This document shows positions 46,901 to 54,265 of a DNA stretch of 64,000 bases, piece by piece. The notes beneath the pieces were generated by a model. It was not told the origin of the DNA. It searched no databases and saw only the letters and a program-made list of their open reading frames with translations. Within the stretch, counting starts at the first letter, position 1. Every line of letters begins with the position of its first letter. Position numbers and translations under genes: made by a program. The DNA is from Parafrankia discariae (GTDB taxonomy: Bacteria > Actinomycetota > Actinomycetes > Frankiales > Frankiaceae): assembly GCF_000373365.1 (NCBI RefSeq), contig NZ_KB891217.1:1-64000 (forward strand), given 5' to 3'.

Positions 46901-49018
46901 GCGCTCCAACACGTCGACGAAAGGCGTAGCCCCGTCGTTCACCGCACTGAATAGGGACGCGACACCGAGCGTAATATCCCGGATAGAGTTCCACCAGGAA
47001 CGTAGTTCGGAAATCCCTTCGATCATCCACCGGCGAAGCTCACCCGATTCACGCTTCGCGGAAACCCATGCTGCCGTGTTCTCCGCTGCGGCGCGCGCCG
47101 AATAAGAAAGCACCTCCACAATGGGCGCCCCTACAGCGACCACATCCCACAGGGCGCGAGCGAAAGAAACCCCGGCCATGCCGGCGTTCTCCATCGTCAC
47201 AGCATTCGACTGCATGACGTTCCCGAGATCGGCCCGGAACGCTGGCCCGGAGAACGCCCTACCGGCTGTCTCTGCGACCCGCCCGAAACCGAGCGCGGTC
47301 CGCTCCAGGCCGCCCTCGACAATGCCCAGGTTGGTCATCAGAGCGCGGAGACCGGTCTCGATCCCCGGGAACATGTTCGAGCTGGCGACCTTCAGCCGAT
47401 CAAACTCCGGCATGATCGACGTCAGGTAGCCGACGAACTCGCGCGTCAGCGGCGGCAACTTCGCAAGCGCCTGCGCGTAGGCATCGGCGCCGGCAACGCC
47501 CTGCGCCGCGGCTGCGGCCTGCGCGTCAGCCTGGGCCTCAACCGCCCGAGTCAGCGACCGCTGGGCGTCCTCGATCCTCTGCGCGCCGTCACGCTGAGCT
47601 TGGGTAACACCGGCCTGCGCCTCGGCAACACCACGCTGCGCGTCGCCCACACCGACCGTTGCATCCCGCACCCCACGCTGTGCGGCAACGACCTGCGAGC
47701 TACCGTCAACCCCCTTCGCAGCCAGCTCCGCGTATTCGTCTTTCTGCTCCTGAATGCGGATCGTGGTGTCTTGGAGGTTGTTCTTCGACTCCTCGTAGCT
47801 GATCCGCGCGGCCTCGCGTTGCAGCTCCGTCGCCGAGGTGTCCGCCATGACCTCGTCGAGGCGCTGCTTCGCCTCCGCGACGTCGAGCTGCGCCTTGCGC
47901 ATGGTCAGGCCGTGGCGTTCGGTCTCTCGGCCGAGTTCCTCGAGGTCGCGGCGGGCGTCGCGGCGGGCCTCTGTCAGGTCCTCCTGCGCGCGGGTCAGGT
48001 CCTCATGTGAGCGGAGTAGGGTCCGCTCCGCGCTCTGGAGGCGCTGGTTTGCCTGGGTGACCTGGCGGTCGGCGTCCTCGTAGGCGTCCGCCACCCGGCG
48101 CCGGGCATCTGCCACCGCGTCGTTCGCTGAGCGGATCGACGCGGCCGACACCCGCTGCGATGCGGCGGACGCGGCGGACTTCGCCCCGGCCTGGTCCTGG
48201 GCCGTGCCGTACGCCTTGATGGCGTCGCTGACACCAGAGAAGCCGAGCTTGATCGCCCCAAGCCCCTGGCCGGCAGCCGACAGCATCGCGGGCAGGGTGC
48301 CGAGCGCCCCGGACGCGGTTGCGATCGACGCGACGAGCCCGGCCGCGAACTGGGCGCCGACCATGGCACCGCCAGACCCCAGCACCCCAGCCGCGGCATA
48401 GAGGAATGCGCGGCTCCACTGGAGGCCGTGTCCGCTCCCGTCGCCGCCCAGCCTCGACATCGACGCGCGCAGCGGCGACATGTCGCCTTCCACCCGGACG
48501 CGCAGCGGGTCAGGCTCGGCGTACACCCGCACCGGGTTTGCCGCGATGACCCGGACCCGCAGCGGGTTCGGGTCGGCAACCACCCGGACCTTGATGGGCC
48601 GGCTGCCCAGGCCCAAGCCCTGCCGGCTCGGGTCAATGAACGGCTGGATCTCCACCCGGTAGGGGGACAGCCGGCCCAGCTCCCGGCGGGCAGCCGTGGT
48701 GTTGACCTGCACGTCGAGACGGACCGGACCGACCTGGGCCAGGGACCGGCGCAACGCAGTGGTGTCACCGTCGACCCGGACCCGTACAGGCGGCATCGTC
48801 GACATCGAGCGCCGCAGCGGAGACAGATCCCCGTCGACCTTGACCCGAACGGATGGGAGCGACGCGAGAGACCGGCGCAGCGGGGACAGGTCCCCGTCGA
48901 CCTGCACCGAGTAGGGCCGTAGCCGGGACAGCGACGTGCGCAACTCCCGATCGAACCCGGACGTATCCGGTTCGACCTCAACCCATGCCTTCGCGATCGT
49001 GAAGCCGCCGGCGGACAT
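43976..49018 (-). CDS. Tape measure protein with lytic transglycosylase domain
   Basis: A 1680-residue protein that sets tail length. Its ATG overlaps the chaperone stop by one base. Residues about 10-190 contain tandem ~21-residue repeats (VKVDGDLSPLRRSLASLPS type). A long coiled coil with ALA/ARG/GLU repeats and hydrophobic stretches follows. Seven 44-residue repeats (QSVWSGVESFVSTRAQGVAT ... SALASAWDS) occupy roughly the nucleotides 45140-46060. A C-terminal SLT-type lysozyme domain (WINLLLRRMNQESGGNPSAV ... SQGLMQVIPPTFNAYAGPY) has Glu in the catalytic ES motif; it opens the peptidoglycan at injection. The size implies a long tail. Confidence 0.9.
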   Translation of the reverse strand: MSAGGFTIAKAWVEVEPDTSGFDRELRTSLSRLRPYSVQVDGDLSPLRRSLASLPSVRVKVDGDLSPLRRSMSTMPPVRVRVDGDTTALRRSLAQVGPVRLDVQVNTTAARRELGRLSPYRVEIQPFIDPSRQGLGLGSRPIKVRVVADPNPLRVRVIAANPVRVYAEPDPLRVRVEGDMSPLRASMSRLGGDGSGHGLQWSRAFLYAAAGVLGSGGAMVGAQFAAGLVASIATASGALGTLPAMLSAAGQGLGAIKLGFSGVSDAIKAYGTAQDQAGAKSAASAASQRVSAASIRSANDAVADARRRVADAYEDADRQVTQANQRLQSAERTLLRSHEDLTRAQEDLTEARRDARRDLEELGRETERHGLTMRKAQLDVAEAKQRLDEVMADTSATELQREAARISYEESKNNLQDTTIRIQEQKDEYAELAAKGVDGSSQVVAAQRGVRDATVGVGDAQRGVAEAQAGVTQAQRDGAQRIEDAQRSLTRAVEAQADAQAAAAAQGVAGADAYAQALAKLPPLTREFVGYLTSIMPEFDRLKVASSNMFPGIETGLRALMTNLGIVEGGLERTALGFGRVAETAGRAFSGPAFRADLGNVMQSNAVTMENAGMAGVSFARALWDVVAVGAPIVEVLSYSARAAAENTAAWVSAKRESGELRRWMIEGISELRSWWNSIRDITLGVASLFSAVNDGATPFVDVLERGSASFRRWAESEPVINGVSSAFRTMRMAAGEAGGAVVSAAGDIAAGYQTGTISGNGLSAIFEGLGIKARGFANLARTEVAPTLVSLYDLFDHMGRPVAELGTEVTLLTQSALSTLLRLIRNDLVPIARDGLVPILRDDVVPVFRSLSGWIQDHVLPAVERVGDSFRDKMIPQLREIWQKVEDNKPGLQSLAAALDKIGQVAIRVAEFGLNQYFRGAIQLAGESVEVLISILAGLGTGFRLLSDGARDVGSKVSTAFSGISSAAASVRDGVSTAWDSTWQKTQTVWSGITSTVSASARSISSGVQTSASAAGSALASAWDSAFLKTQSVWSGVESFVSTRAQGVATAVQRGTSAAGTALSSAWDSALAKSQSAWSTVESFVSARAQGVATAVQMKASAAGSALSGAWDSIFLKSQTIWSGVESFVSARAQGVATAVQTKASAAGSALASAWDAVSAKSQATWSGVESFVSARAQGVASAVQRGTSAAGSALAGAWDAAYQKSQSTWSSVESFISARVQAVTNSVRSGTSAAGSALAGAWDGVLQKSQSTYSSVESVVSNAMNAVRNKVNEIMSAVQGAFQRGVDSIGQIWGGIQEKTKAPVNFVINTVYNNGIRRVWNATAGNVGLPDLQVVPGLKSGGPIRGGIPGKDSVLRWLMPGEHVLTTEEVNRAGGHGNIFAWRRALGGGGQASGVGMADGGIPGAIASGLGSVWDATGGRALSGLKDVALGMLAMTAEAAFVPLRAAIHATLGNGGDWRGAVGKMAEYPLDRIVATIRGREDSEMARVAAEVAASGGGGNVEQWRGVALQALEAAGESSSWINLLLRRMNQESGGNPSAVNNWDINARNGTPSQGLMQVIPPTFNAYAGPYRGRGILDPLANIYAATKYTKSRYGTLEAWSRPGGYVDGGIPPLGKPYLVGENGPEVRVDGTPGRIYPNEALTPPVHNITNNFHMDRSMSTPEVIAEMQRKLALAMAG

Positions 49019-49715
49019 CAGCCGCTGCTCCAGTCCGCGAGCCCAGCGAACTCCGAAGAGTGCCGAAGTTCGACCGCCTCCACCCGGCGGGGCGCCCCGG
49101 AGCTACCAGCACGGTCATACTGCGGCGGCGATGAAGGTCCGCTCTCCGCCCTTTCCTTCTCCGCTTGTTCGGCTTCGAAGCGCAACCTCATCACCCCCTT
49201 GTAGGCCGGCAGCCGGTTGACGAGTCGCATGAACCTGGGCCCGCTCAAGGTCCGCATGTCGTCGATCCGGTGAAAAACTGAAAGGTCAGATTCGATATCG
49301 GCTAGGTGGTTCAGGACCCAGCCGATCCGAGTCAGGCGGCCAGGGCCTTCCTTTTCGCACCCGGGGTAGAACCCGGCTTCGCTTTTCCCTCGTCGGGTTC
49401 CGCCCTGCCAGCCGCGATGTTCTGCACCCGAACGCAGATATCGGTGTACTGATCGGCGGTCAGGCTCGCGTATCCGAGCAGCGCCTCGTGGGCCTCCTCG
49501 CCGAGGAGCTCGCGCATCATCCACGCCTCCGCCGGCCCGTCGCCCTGGGCCTGGGCGAGGTAGGCAGCGCGGAGCAGCACGTTGACCCTGACCAGCGCAG
49601 GCACGGAGTAGACGACCCCACCGAGGCGGAAGATCTCGACCCGGGCCGGCTCGGTGTCGTCGCCGATGGAGGTGGTGTTGTCGAGTACGGCGTCGAGATC
49701 GATCAACTCGCTCAT
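49018..49715 (-). CDS. Long tail assembly chaperone, produced by -1 frameshift
   Basis: The second reading frame (49018 to about 49389) has no good start of its own and continues, after a shift at GGGAAAA (49389-49383), from the shorter chaperone. The joint product is the 127-residue frame up to EPDEGK, continued by SEAGFYPGCEKEGPGRLTRIGWVLNHLADIESDL ... DDMRTLSGPRFMRLVNRLPAYKGVM and an acidic, Ser-rich end. This is the G-T fusion made by most long-tailed phages to load the tape measure protein; the fixed ratio depends on the slippage frequency. Confidence 0.85.
49332..49715 (-). CDS. Short tail assembly chaperone
   Basis: A 127-residue protein starting at an ATG overlapping the major-tail stop (ATGA at 49715). 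SELIDLDAVLDNTTSIGDDTEPARVEIFRLGGVVYSVP and a helical middle (VRVNVLLRAAYLAQAQ) match tail-chaperone layout, and the last residues (EGKAKPGSTPGAKRKALAA) contain the slippery site. It coats the tape measure protein during tail assembly. It occupies the invariant position between the major tail protein and the tape measure gene. Confidence 0.85.
   Translation of the reverse strand: MSELIDLDAVLDNTTSIGDDTEPARVEIFRLGGVVYSVPALVRVNVLLRAAYLAQAQGDGPAEAWMMRELLGEEAHEALLGYASLTADQYTDICVRVQNIAAGRAEPDEGKAKPGSTPGAKRKALAA
49383..49389 (-). promoter_or_regulatory. Programmed -1 ribosomal frameshift heptamer GGGAAAA
   Basis: On the minus strand the zero frame reads GAG GGA AAA GCG, so G-GGA-AAA fits X-XXY-YYZ exactly. 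A shift of -1 gives GGG AAA AGC GAA, which is the open second frame. The heptamer is within the chaperone overlap where lambda-type phages shift. Confidence 0.85.
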
Positions 49716-50272
49716 GCGGTCTGGTCGATCACTCGGAACGGCGGGATGCTCGGCGACACATAGTGCGCGGAGAAACTCGCCGTGAACACAGATTGGTTGT
49801 CCTTGCTGTACGCCAGGGAGATCCCCTCTACGGAAAGTGTCTTCCGGAGAATCACGCGGCGCCGGAACCCGCCCGGTGCGATTCCGTCGAAACACAGCGC
49901 GGCGTACCGGGGCTGCGACGCGGACGTGTCATTGCCCGGGGTGTACGTCGAATAGTTCGCCCCGGACATCGGCGTGCCGGCGTTGAGTACGAGCGAGAGG
50001 TTGGCGAGCGTCGGCTCGGCCAGCTTCGTCTCGATCGTCGCCTCACGCTTCGTGAGACGCCGACCGGGAATGTCCACGATCTGATCGACTTCCAGCTCTT
50101 TGTAGGTCTGGTCGACCTTGAGCTGGATACCGTCCGTCGTGCCACCGACGTCGGTCCACCCCGACGATGCCGGGGTGGTGTTGATGTCCGCGTCCGCCGG
50201 CTCTGCTGTGCCGAACGGCGCGTGATAGAGCGTTCCCGGACCCATGGTCAGGTTGCTCGCGCTGACCCCCAT
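49712..50272 (-). CDS. Major tail (tube) protein
   Basis: A 186-residue protein: GVSASNLTMGPGTLYHAPFGTAEP at the N-terminus, WTDVGGTTDGIQLKVDQTYKELEVDQIVDIPGRR in the middle and YSKDNQSVFTASFSAHYVSP near the end, the typical layout of siphophage tube subunits (Ig-like beta barrel). It is immediately upstream of the chaperones. It polymerises into hexameric rings to form the tail tube. Confidence 0.85.
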   Translation of the reverse strand: MGVSASNLTMGPGTLYHAPFGTAEPADADINTTPASSGWTDVGGTTDGIQLKVDQTYKELEVDQIVDIPGRRLTKREATIETKLAEPTLANLSLVLNAGTPMSGANYSTYTPGNDTSASQPRYAALCFDGIAPGGFRRRVILRKTLSVEGISLAYSKDNQSVFTASFSAHYVSPSIPPFRVIDQTA

Positions 50273-50275
50273 AGC

Positions 50276-50569
50276 TCAGCTCCTCCTTCTGCCGCTGCTG
50301 GTCTTCGGTTCCGCGTGGTTGCTGCCGCCCGCCGTCGGCGCCGGCTCGTCCCGCGCGGGGGTCTGGGTGTCCTCGACCCGGTCCGTGGCCGGGGAAGGCG
50401 ATGCCGGTTCGGGCGTGAACGGCCAGGCGCCAGCCGGCCCGGCGGGCGGCGGGCCTTCGTCCTGGACCTCTTCGAGGACCAGGCCCTGCCGGTGCAGGTC
50501 GAGGTACTCGGCGGCCTCGACCTCGACCACGTCATCGGGCCGGAGCGTGGTGCGGACACGTCGTGTCAT
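50276..50569 (-). CDS. Small virion-region protein sharing a module with the SGNH hydrolase
   Basis: A 97-residue protein. Its first 35 residues (RRVRTTLRPDDVVEVEAAEYLDLHRQGLVLEEVQ) align with the start of the SGNH hydrolase at 51688-53238 (IRTTMQPTVWVFVDEAEYRDLLRQGLVAEVQ). The rest is a Pro/Asp/Ala-rich disordered tail. It occupies the slot between the major tail protein and tail terminator, where head-tail phages often have a small decoration protein. The shared module may bind the virion. Confidence 0.7.
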   Translation of the reverse strand: MTRRVRTTLRPDDVVEVEAAEYLDLHRQGLVLEEVQDEGPPPAGPAGAWPFTPEPASPSPATDRVEDTQTPARDEPAPTAGGSNHAEPKTSSGRRRS

Positions 50570-50787
50570 CGGAAATCGGACCTCCGTAGCGGGAAGCGGA
50601 CATGCGCCATGTCCGGGTGATCGGCGATCGGCATGCCGCCCACCGCGTCGGCTACCGGGCAGGCCACGACCCGCGCGCCGGGGAACAGGAACTCCAGCTC
50701 GGCCCGGTCGGAGTGCACGAGCACACGGCCGCCCAGCGACAGCAGCTCTCCGGACCGGGCGCCGGCCAGCGCGTAAAGGCCGGTCAC
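50566..50787 (-). CDS. Small protein of the connector region
   Basis: A 73-residue protein from a GTG overlapping the upstream stop (GTGA at 50787). It has a compact alpha/beta pattern (TGLYALAGARSGELLSLGGRVLVHSDRAELEFLFPGARVVACPVADAVGGMPIAD), with MAHVRFPL near the C-terminus. Unknown; probably a minor neck or tail component or accessory protein. A longer upstream frame is shadow. Confidence 0.62.
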   Translation of the reverse strand: MTGLYALAGARSGELLSLGGRVLVHSDRAELEFLFPGARVVACPVADAVGGMPIADHPDMAHVRFPLRRSDFR

Positions 50788-51236
50788 AGGTGCGTCCAGT
50801 GCAGAGCGAGATCGAACTGGTACCGGGCGTACGACCCCTCGTCGTCCGGCACCCGCCGCGGTTCCGCCATCGGGTACACGGACAGGACCCGGGCGGCCAG
50901 GCCCACCGCCGGCAGCGCGACGACCCGGCCGACGTTCCCGTAGCAGCCCATCCGCGCGTGCTCGGCGAGCGACGCCGCCTTCCCCCACGGCGGCCGGCCC
51001 GACGTCGGGTTCACCGCCCACAGGTCTACGGAGACCACCGGCCGGCGCATCGGGACGTCGATGTCCGGCTCGCCGCCTACCGCGGTGACCTGCACGAACC
51101 CGGTCCCCGCCCACACCGACACGTCGGCGGGGACCTTCGTCGCGATCCGATCTGCGGGCAGACCCGGGACGCCACGCAGCCAGGCGACGGCGACGAGATC
51201 TGTGGTCGGGGTGACGACCGGCGGCGGGCTCGTCAT
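50784..51236 (-). CDS. Tail terminator-like protein
   Basis: A 150-residue protein starting at an ATG overlapping the upstream stop (ATGA). LVAVAWLRGVPGLPADRIATKVPADVSVWAGTGFVQVTAVGG and RPVVSVDLWAVNPTSGRPPWGKAASLAEHARM match the small neck/tail-terminator proteins (gpU-like or DUF3168-like) found between HK97 gp10-like and the major tail protein. It caps the tail tube and joins it to the head. Confidence 0.76.
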   Translation of the reverse strand: MTSPPPVVTPTTDLVAVAWLRGVPGLPADRIATKVPADVSVWAGTGFVQVTAVGGEPDIDVPMRRPVVSVDLWAVNPTSGRPPWGKAASLAEHARMGCYGNVGRVVALPAVGLAARVLSVYPMAEPRRVPDDEGSYARYQFDLALHWTHL

Positions 51237-51550
51237 CCCGACCTCGGCCGGTACAGCGCCGGACGCAGGAACGGCTGCGGAGCGCGGTGCATGAACCACA
51301 CCCGGCCGGAGTGACCGACCATCCGCGAGATCCCCAGCTCGACCACCGCGGCGTACGGCAGGTCCGAGCCGATCCGCAGGACGGCCCGGTACGTCTCGAT
51401 CCGCAGCGACGTCCGCAGCGCGCCGGTGAGGACGGGCACCATCCGGCGGGCGTCGTCGAGGATCGCCGGGCCCAGCTCGCGGCCCATCCAGTCGTCGAGC
51501 TGGTCAGTCAGCCAGGCACCGGCCGAGGGGCTGAGGGTGACTCGGGGCAT
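51233..51550 (-). CDS. HK97 gp10-like neck protein
   Basis: A 105-residue protein: a helix LTDQLDDWMGRELGPAILDDARRMVPVLTGALRTSLRIE, then RIGSDLPYAAVVELG and WFMHRAPQPFLRPAL. The VP-x-LTG-x-L and Y-A-x-x-x-E-x-G motifs are classic for the gp10/HK97 minor capsid or neck family. It participates in the head-tail connection. Confidence 0.82.
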   Translation of the reverse strand: MPRVTLSPSAGAWLTDQLDDWMGRELGPAILDDARRMVPVLTGALRTSLRIETYRAVLRIGSDLPYAAVVELGISRMVGHSGRVWFMHRAPQPFLRPALYRPRSG

Positions 51551-51619
51551 GCCGCGCCGGCCCTCCCTCCCCTTGACGGGTGCGGATCGGGGAAGGCCCG
51601 GCCGGTTGACCCGACAGAA

Positions 51620-51662
51620 AAAGGCCCGCCCTCACCTGTTAGTTCGGTGAGGGCGGGCCTTT
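51620..51662. terminator. Strong stem-loop terminator
   Basis: AAAGGCCCGCCCTCACC (51620-51636) and GGTGAGGGCGGGCCTTT (51646-51662) form a perfect 17-bp stem with a 9-base loop. It sits behind the first SGNH hydrolase gene, inside the late operon, so the downstream tail genes need readthrough or their own promoter. Confidence 0.85.
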
Positions 51663-51687
51663 GCGACAGCAAGCCGGCGCGCTGCGG

Positions 51688-53238
51688 CTACCCGACCGGA
51701 GTGCCGAAGAGCTGGATCGCCTGCACCGACTGGGCGATCGCGATGTGCGCTGCTGCGGTGGGGTGGATGCCGTCGATGGTGAACCCGTTGCGCCAGACGA
51801 GCCCGGTGGCCGTGTCGACCGTGGCTGCGGCGGCGTCGATCACCCCGGCCAGCGGGGAAGGGACCGTACGAACCCAGGTGTTGTACTGCGCCCACGCGGA
51901 CCCGGACCCGAAGTTCGCGGCCGGGGTCTGGTTCGCTTCCGTCGCCCACGAGTCGGTCGAGGTGGTGCGTGGGACGCACGTCGAGGCGTAGACGATCAGA
52001 CCCATCCGCGCGAACGCCCGCCACCGGTCGAGCGCGGCGGCCTGCACCTGCGCGAACGTCCGCGGTGCCGCGATGTCGTTGGTGGCCCACTCGTCGATGA
52101 CGTGGGTGCAGCCGGCGGCGAGCGCCAGACGCCGCTGCCAGCCGGGCCCGTACTGGTAGTGACCGCGCGAGCTGCCCCGCGCCGAACGCAGGTGCGGGTA
52201 CAGATACTTCGTCGGCGTGGCCGGGTCGTCAGCGAGGAGTCGCACCCCCCACCCGCCGAGCTCGCTCCCGAGGACGAAATCGTCCCCGGTCCCGTTCATG
52301 ATGCTGTCGCCGCAGAGATACACGACCGCTGTTGCCGCTGATGGCTGGCCGACGATGGCCATCGGCGCGTACCCGGGCGACCCGTCACCGCTGATCGTGT
52401 TCGGTGTTGTCGTCGTCACGTCGGTCACGCTCGCACTGCCTAGCGCGACGTGGGCCTCGTACTCGCCGGCCGCGACCTTGTGGGTGTGACCGCCGCGCGG
52501 GAACGAGCCCTGGTTCATCGTGGACCCGGACATGGGCTGCACGATGTTGTTGATGTAGAACGCGGAGCCCTTCGGGATCGACGGGCTGATCCCGATCGGT
52601 TCGGAAACGACGACGTGCCCAGGCGCGATCGTCACATCAGCGCTCGAGGCCCCCCGGAAAAAGGCCGGGTAGAACTGGACCTGCGCCCAGTACGCCGAGT
52701 CGAGCGCGGGCGTCTGGTTCGTACTCGACGCGATCGCGACCCACGAGAAGCCCCCGCTGGTGACCTGGTCACCTGCCACGTAGGAACCCGACGACGCCCA
52801 CGTGACGTTGCTGTTGGCGTTGAGCTTCGGCACGCCGGCTGGGTACTCCACGCTGGCCCGGACCACGATCGGGTTCGGGCCAGCGAGTTCGGACGGAGCA
52901 ACCGTCCCCTGATCGTGGAAGTTCCCGAAGACCACCCGAAGGGTCGCGATGTCCGTCAGCGCGAGCGCCTTCGTGCGCGACGCCCCGGCCCCGTACGCCA
53001 GCCACTGCGACGACCCACCCGGGTAGGTGTAGGTGCCTGACCCGACCGGGACCATCCCCGTGCCGTAGATCCCGCCACGGCCTGTACCGGCCGGGACCGA
53101 CCCAGAGCCCGGCCCAGGCCCCGGGCCGCCGCCCCCCTGAACTTCCGCGACGAGGCCCTGACGTAGCAGGTCGCGGTACTCAGCCTCGTCGACGAAGACC
53201 CATACGGTGGGCTGCATCGTGGTCCGGATGGTAGGCAC
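51688..53238 (-). CDS. SGNH/GDSL hydrolase with virion-type N-terminus, copy 1
   Basis: A 516-residue protein. The start chosen is a GTG at 53238, 10 bases behind AGGAG. The N-terminal module (IRTTMQPTVWVFVDEAEYRDLLRQGLVAEVQ) matches the small protein at 50276-50569; a Gly-Pro linker follows. The C-terminal region contains a carbohydrate-facing beta domain and the SGNH catalytic domain: CGDSIMNGTGDDF (Ser nucleophile), DEWATNDIAAPRTF (block III Asn) and DGIHPTAAAH (Asp-His pair). The family removes acetyl or other ester groups from surface glycans. The C-terminal three quarters is very similar to the gene at 54266-55906. Confidence 0.85.
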   Translation of the reverse strand: MPTIRTTMQPTVWVFVDEAEYRDLLRQGLVAEVQGGGGPGPGPGSGSVPAGTGRGGIYGTGMVPVGSGTYTYPGGSSQWLAYGAGASRTKALALTDIATLRVVFGNFHDQGTVAPSELAGPNPIVVRASVEYPAGVPKLNANSNVTWASSGSYVAGDQVTSGGFSWVAIASSTNQTPALDSAYWAQVQFYPAFFRGASSADVTIAPGHVVVSEPIGISPSIPKGSAFYINNIVQPMSGSTMNQGSFPRGGHTHKVAAGEYEAHVALGSASVTDVTTTTPNTISGDGSPGYAPMAIVGQPSAATAVVYLCGDSIMNGTGDDFVLGSELGGWGVRLLADDPATPTKYLYPHLRSARGSSRGHYQYGPGWQRRLALAAGCTHVIDEWATNDIAAPRTFAQVQAAALDRWRAFARMGLIVYASTCVPRTTSTDSWATEANQTPAANFGSGSAWAQYNTWVRTVPSPLAGVIDAAAATVDTATGLVWRNGFTIDGIHPTAAAHIAIAQSVQAIQLFGTPVG

Positions 53239-53254
53239 TGCACGCACGCTCCTG

Positions 53255-53590
53255 TCAGGTGATCCGCTTCAGGTCCACGACGATGTCCGCCGCCGCGTAA
53301 AGATCCGTTCGGTCCGACACGCCTTCGACCTGCCACACCGCGAGCGACCGGACGTCACGCCACCGATCCCCATCCCGCACATCGGTCTGTGGCCGAGCCC
53401 GGCCGCGGGCGTACCGGATGCTGCGCGGGGTGCCCGACACCGGTTCCTGCTCGCGGCGCACCGTCTCCACGATCGACACCGGCACCGCCGCAGCGATCAC
53501 GGTGTCCGTGTCGGCTGCGTCGCCGTAGGCATCCGTGGTCTGCCCGCGCAACACGTCGACCTCGTGCGTCGGCACGAACACGCTGGTCAC
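53255..53590 (-). CDS. Head-tail connector / stopper protein
   Basis: A 111-residue protein from a GTG overlapping the upstream stop (GTGA). VFVPTHEVDVLRGQTTDAYGDAADTDTVIAAAVPVSIVE, SIRYARGRARPQTDVRDGDRWRDVRSLAVWQVEGVSDRTD is the pattern of the small beta-barrel stoppers (SPP1 gp16/HK97 gp7-like). It seals the portal after packaging and docks the tail. Confidence 0.72.
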   Translation of the reverse strand: MTSVFVPTHEVDVLRGQTTDAYGDAADTDTVIAAAVPVSIVETVRREQEPVSGTPRSIRYARGRARPQTDVRDGDRWRDVRSLAVWQVEGVSDRTDLYAAADIVVDLKRIT

Positions 53591-54030
53591 AGCGGAGTCC
53601 AGCCGGCGGCGTCGCCATCGCCGTAGTCGTCAGCGTCGACCAGATCCGAGACCGGCGCCGGCTCAGTCGGCCGCCGCGGCCGGACCCGCACCGACCGGGA
53701 CCGCCGCCACGAGAGCCGGCGTAGCGACCGACGAGCCAGCGGCGCGAGCACCATCGCGTCCTCGTGCCCGGGGGAATACTGCATGCCGTCCTGGTTGACG
53801 GCGGTCACCTCGGTCCGCGAAAACAGATCGATCTGCGCGGCCATCCACGCCGCCTGGTAGGCGACGGCGAGCGCGAGCCACGAACGATCCCGGTCCCCGA
53901 CGCGCGTCAGGTCGTCGGCCCAGGTCCGGCCAGCGTGGATGTCGATGACGCCCTGGGCCTGCGCGAGCAGGGCATCGGTGACCGTGACGCCGGTGAGCGC
54001 GGCGACGTCAGCAGTGGTGGCCCAGGACAT
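53587..54030 (-). CDS. Head-tail connector / adaptor protein
   Basis: A 147-residue protein of helical type: SWATTADVAALTGVTVTDALLAQAQGVIDIHAG and RTWADDLTRVGDRDRSWLALAVAYQAAWMAAQID match the gp6/gp15-like adaptor family that sits below the portal. It ends in an acidic, disordered tail. It is in the usual position between the capsid and the stopper. Confidence 0.76.
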   Translation of the reverse strand: MSWATTADVAALTGVTVTDALLAQAQGVIDIHAGRTWADDLTRVGDRDRSWLALAVAYQAAWMAAQIDLFSRTEVTAVNQDGMQYSPGHEDAMVLAPLARRSLRRLSWRRSRSVRVRPRRPTEPAPVSDLVDADDYGDGDAAGWTPL

Positions 54031-54039
54031 CGCGCGCTC

Positions 54040-54252
54040 CTACTCGTCCGGGTCCGGGTCCGGGTCGGGTGCGGGGGCGGGTGCCGGCCGCACCTCGCCG
54101 GCCGCGATCCGGTCGAGGTCTCGCTCGATCAGCTCGTAGTCCCCCCACTCCTCGCCGGAGTCACCGTGCACCGGCCCCCAGTGGCCCTCGTCCATGTCGC
54201 AGGCCAGGGACCGGCCATCAGCCGTCCCGGTCGTCGCACCACACGCCGCCAC
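54040..54252 (-). CDS. Small Cys-containing protein
   Basis: A 70-residue protein from a GTG. It has two Cys (AACGATTG, SLACDMDEGHWGPVHG), an acidic middle and an Asp-Pro repeat tail. Its CxxxH pattern resembles the short actinophage proteins with a C..H..G...H motif seen in the left operon. Lies between the SGNH gene and the connector; function unknown. Confidence 0.62.
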   Translation of the reverse strand: MAACGATTGTADGRSLACDMDEGHWGPVHGDSGEEWGDYELIERDLDRIAAGEVRPAPAPAPDPDPDPDE

Positions 54253-54265
54253 AGCAGCACCTCTC

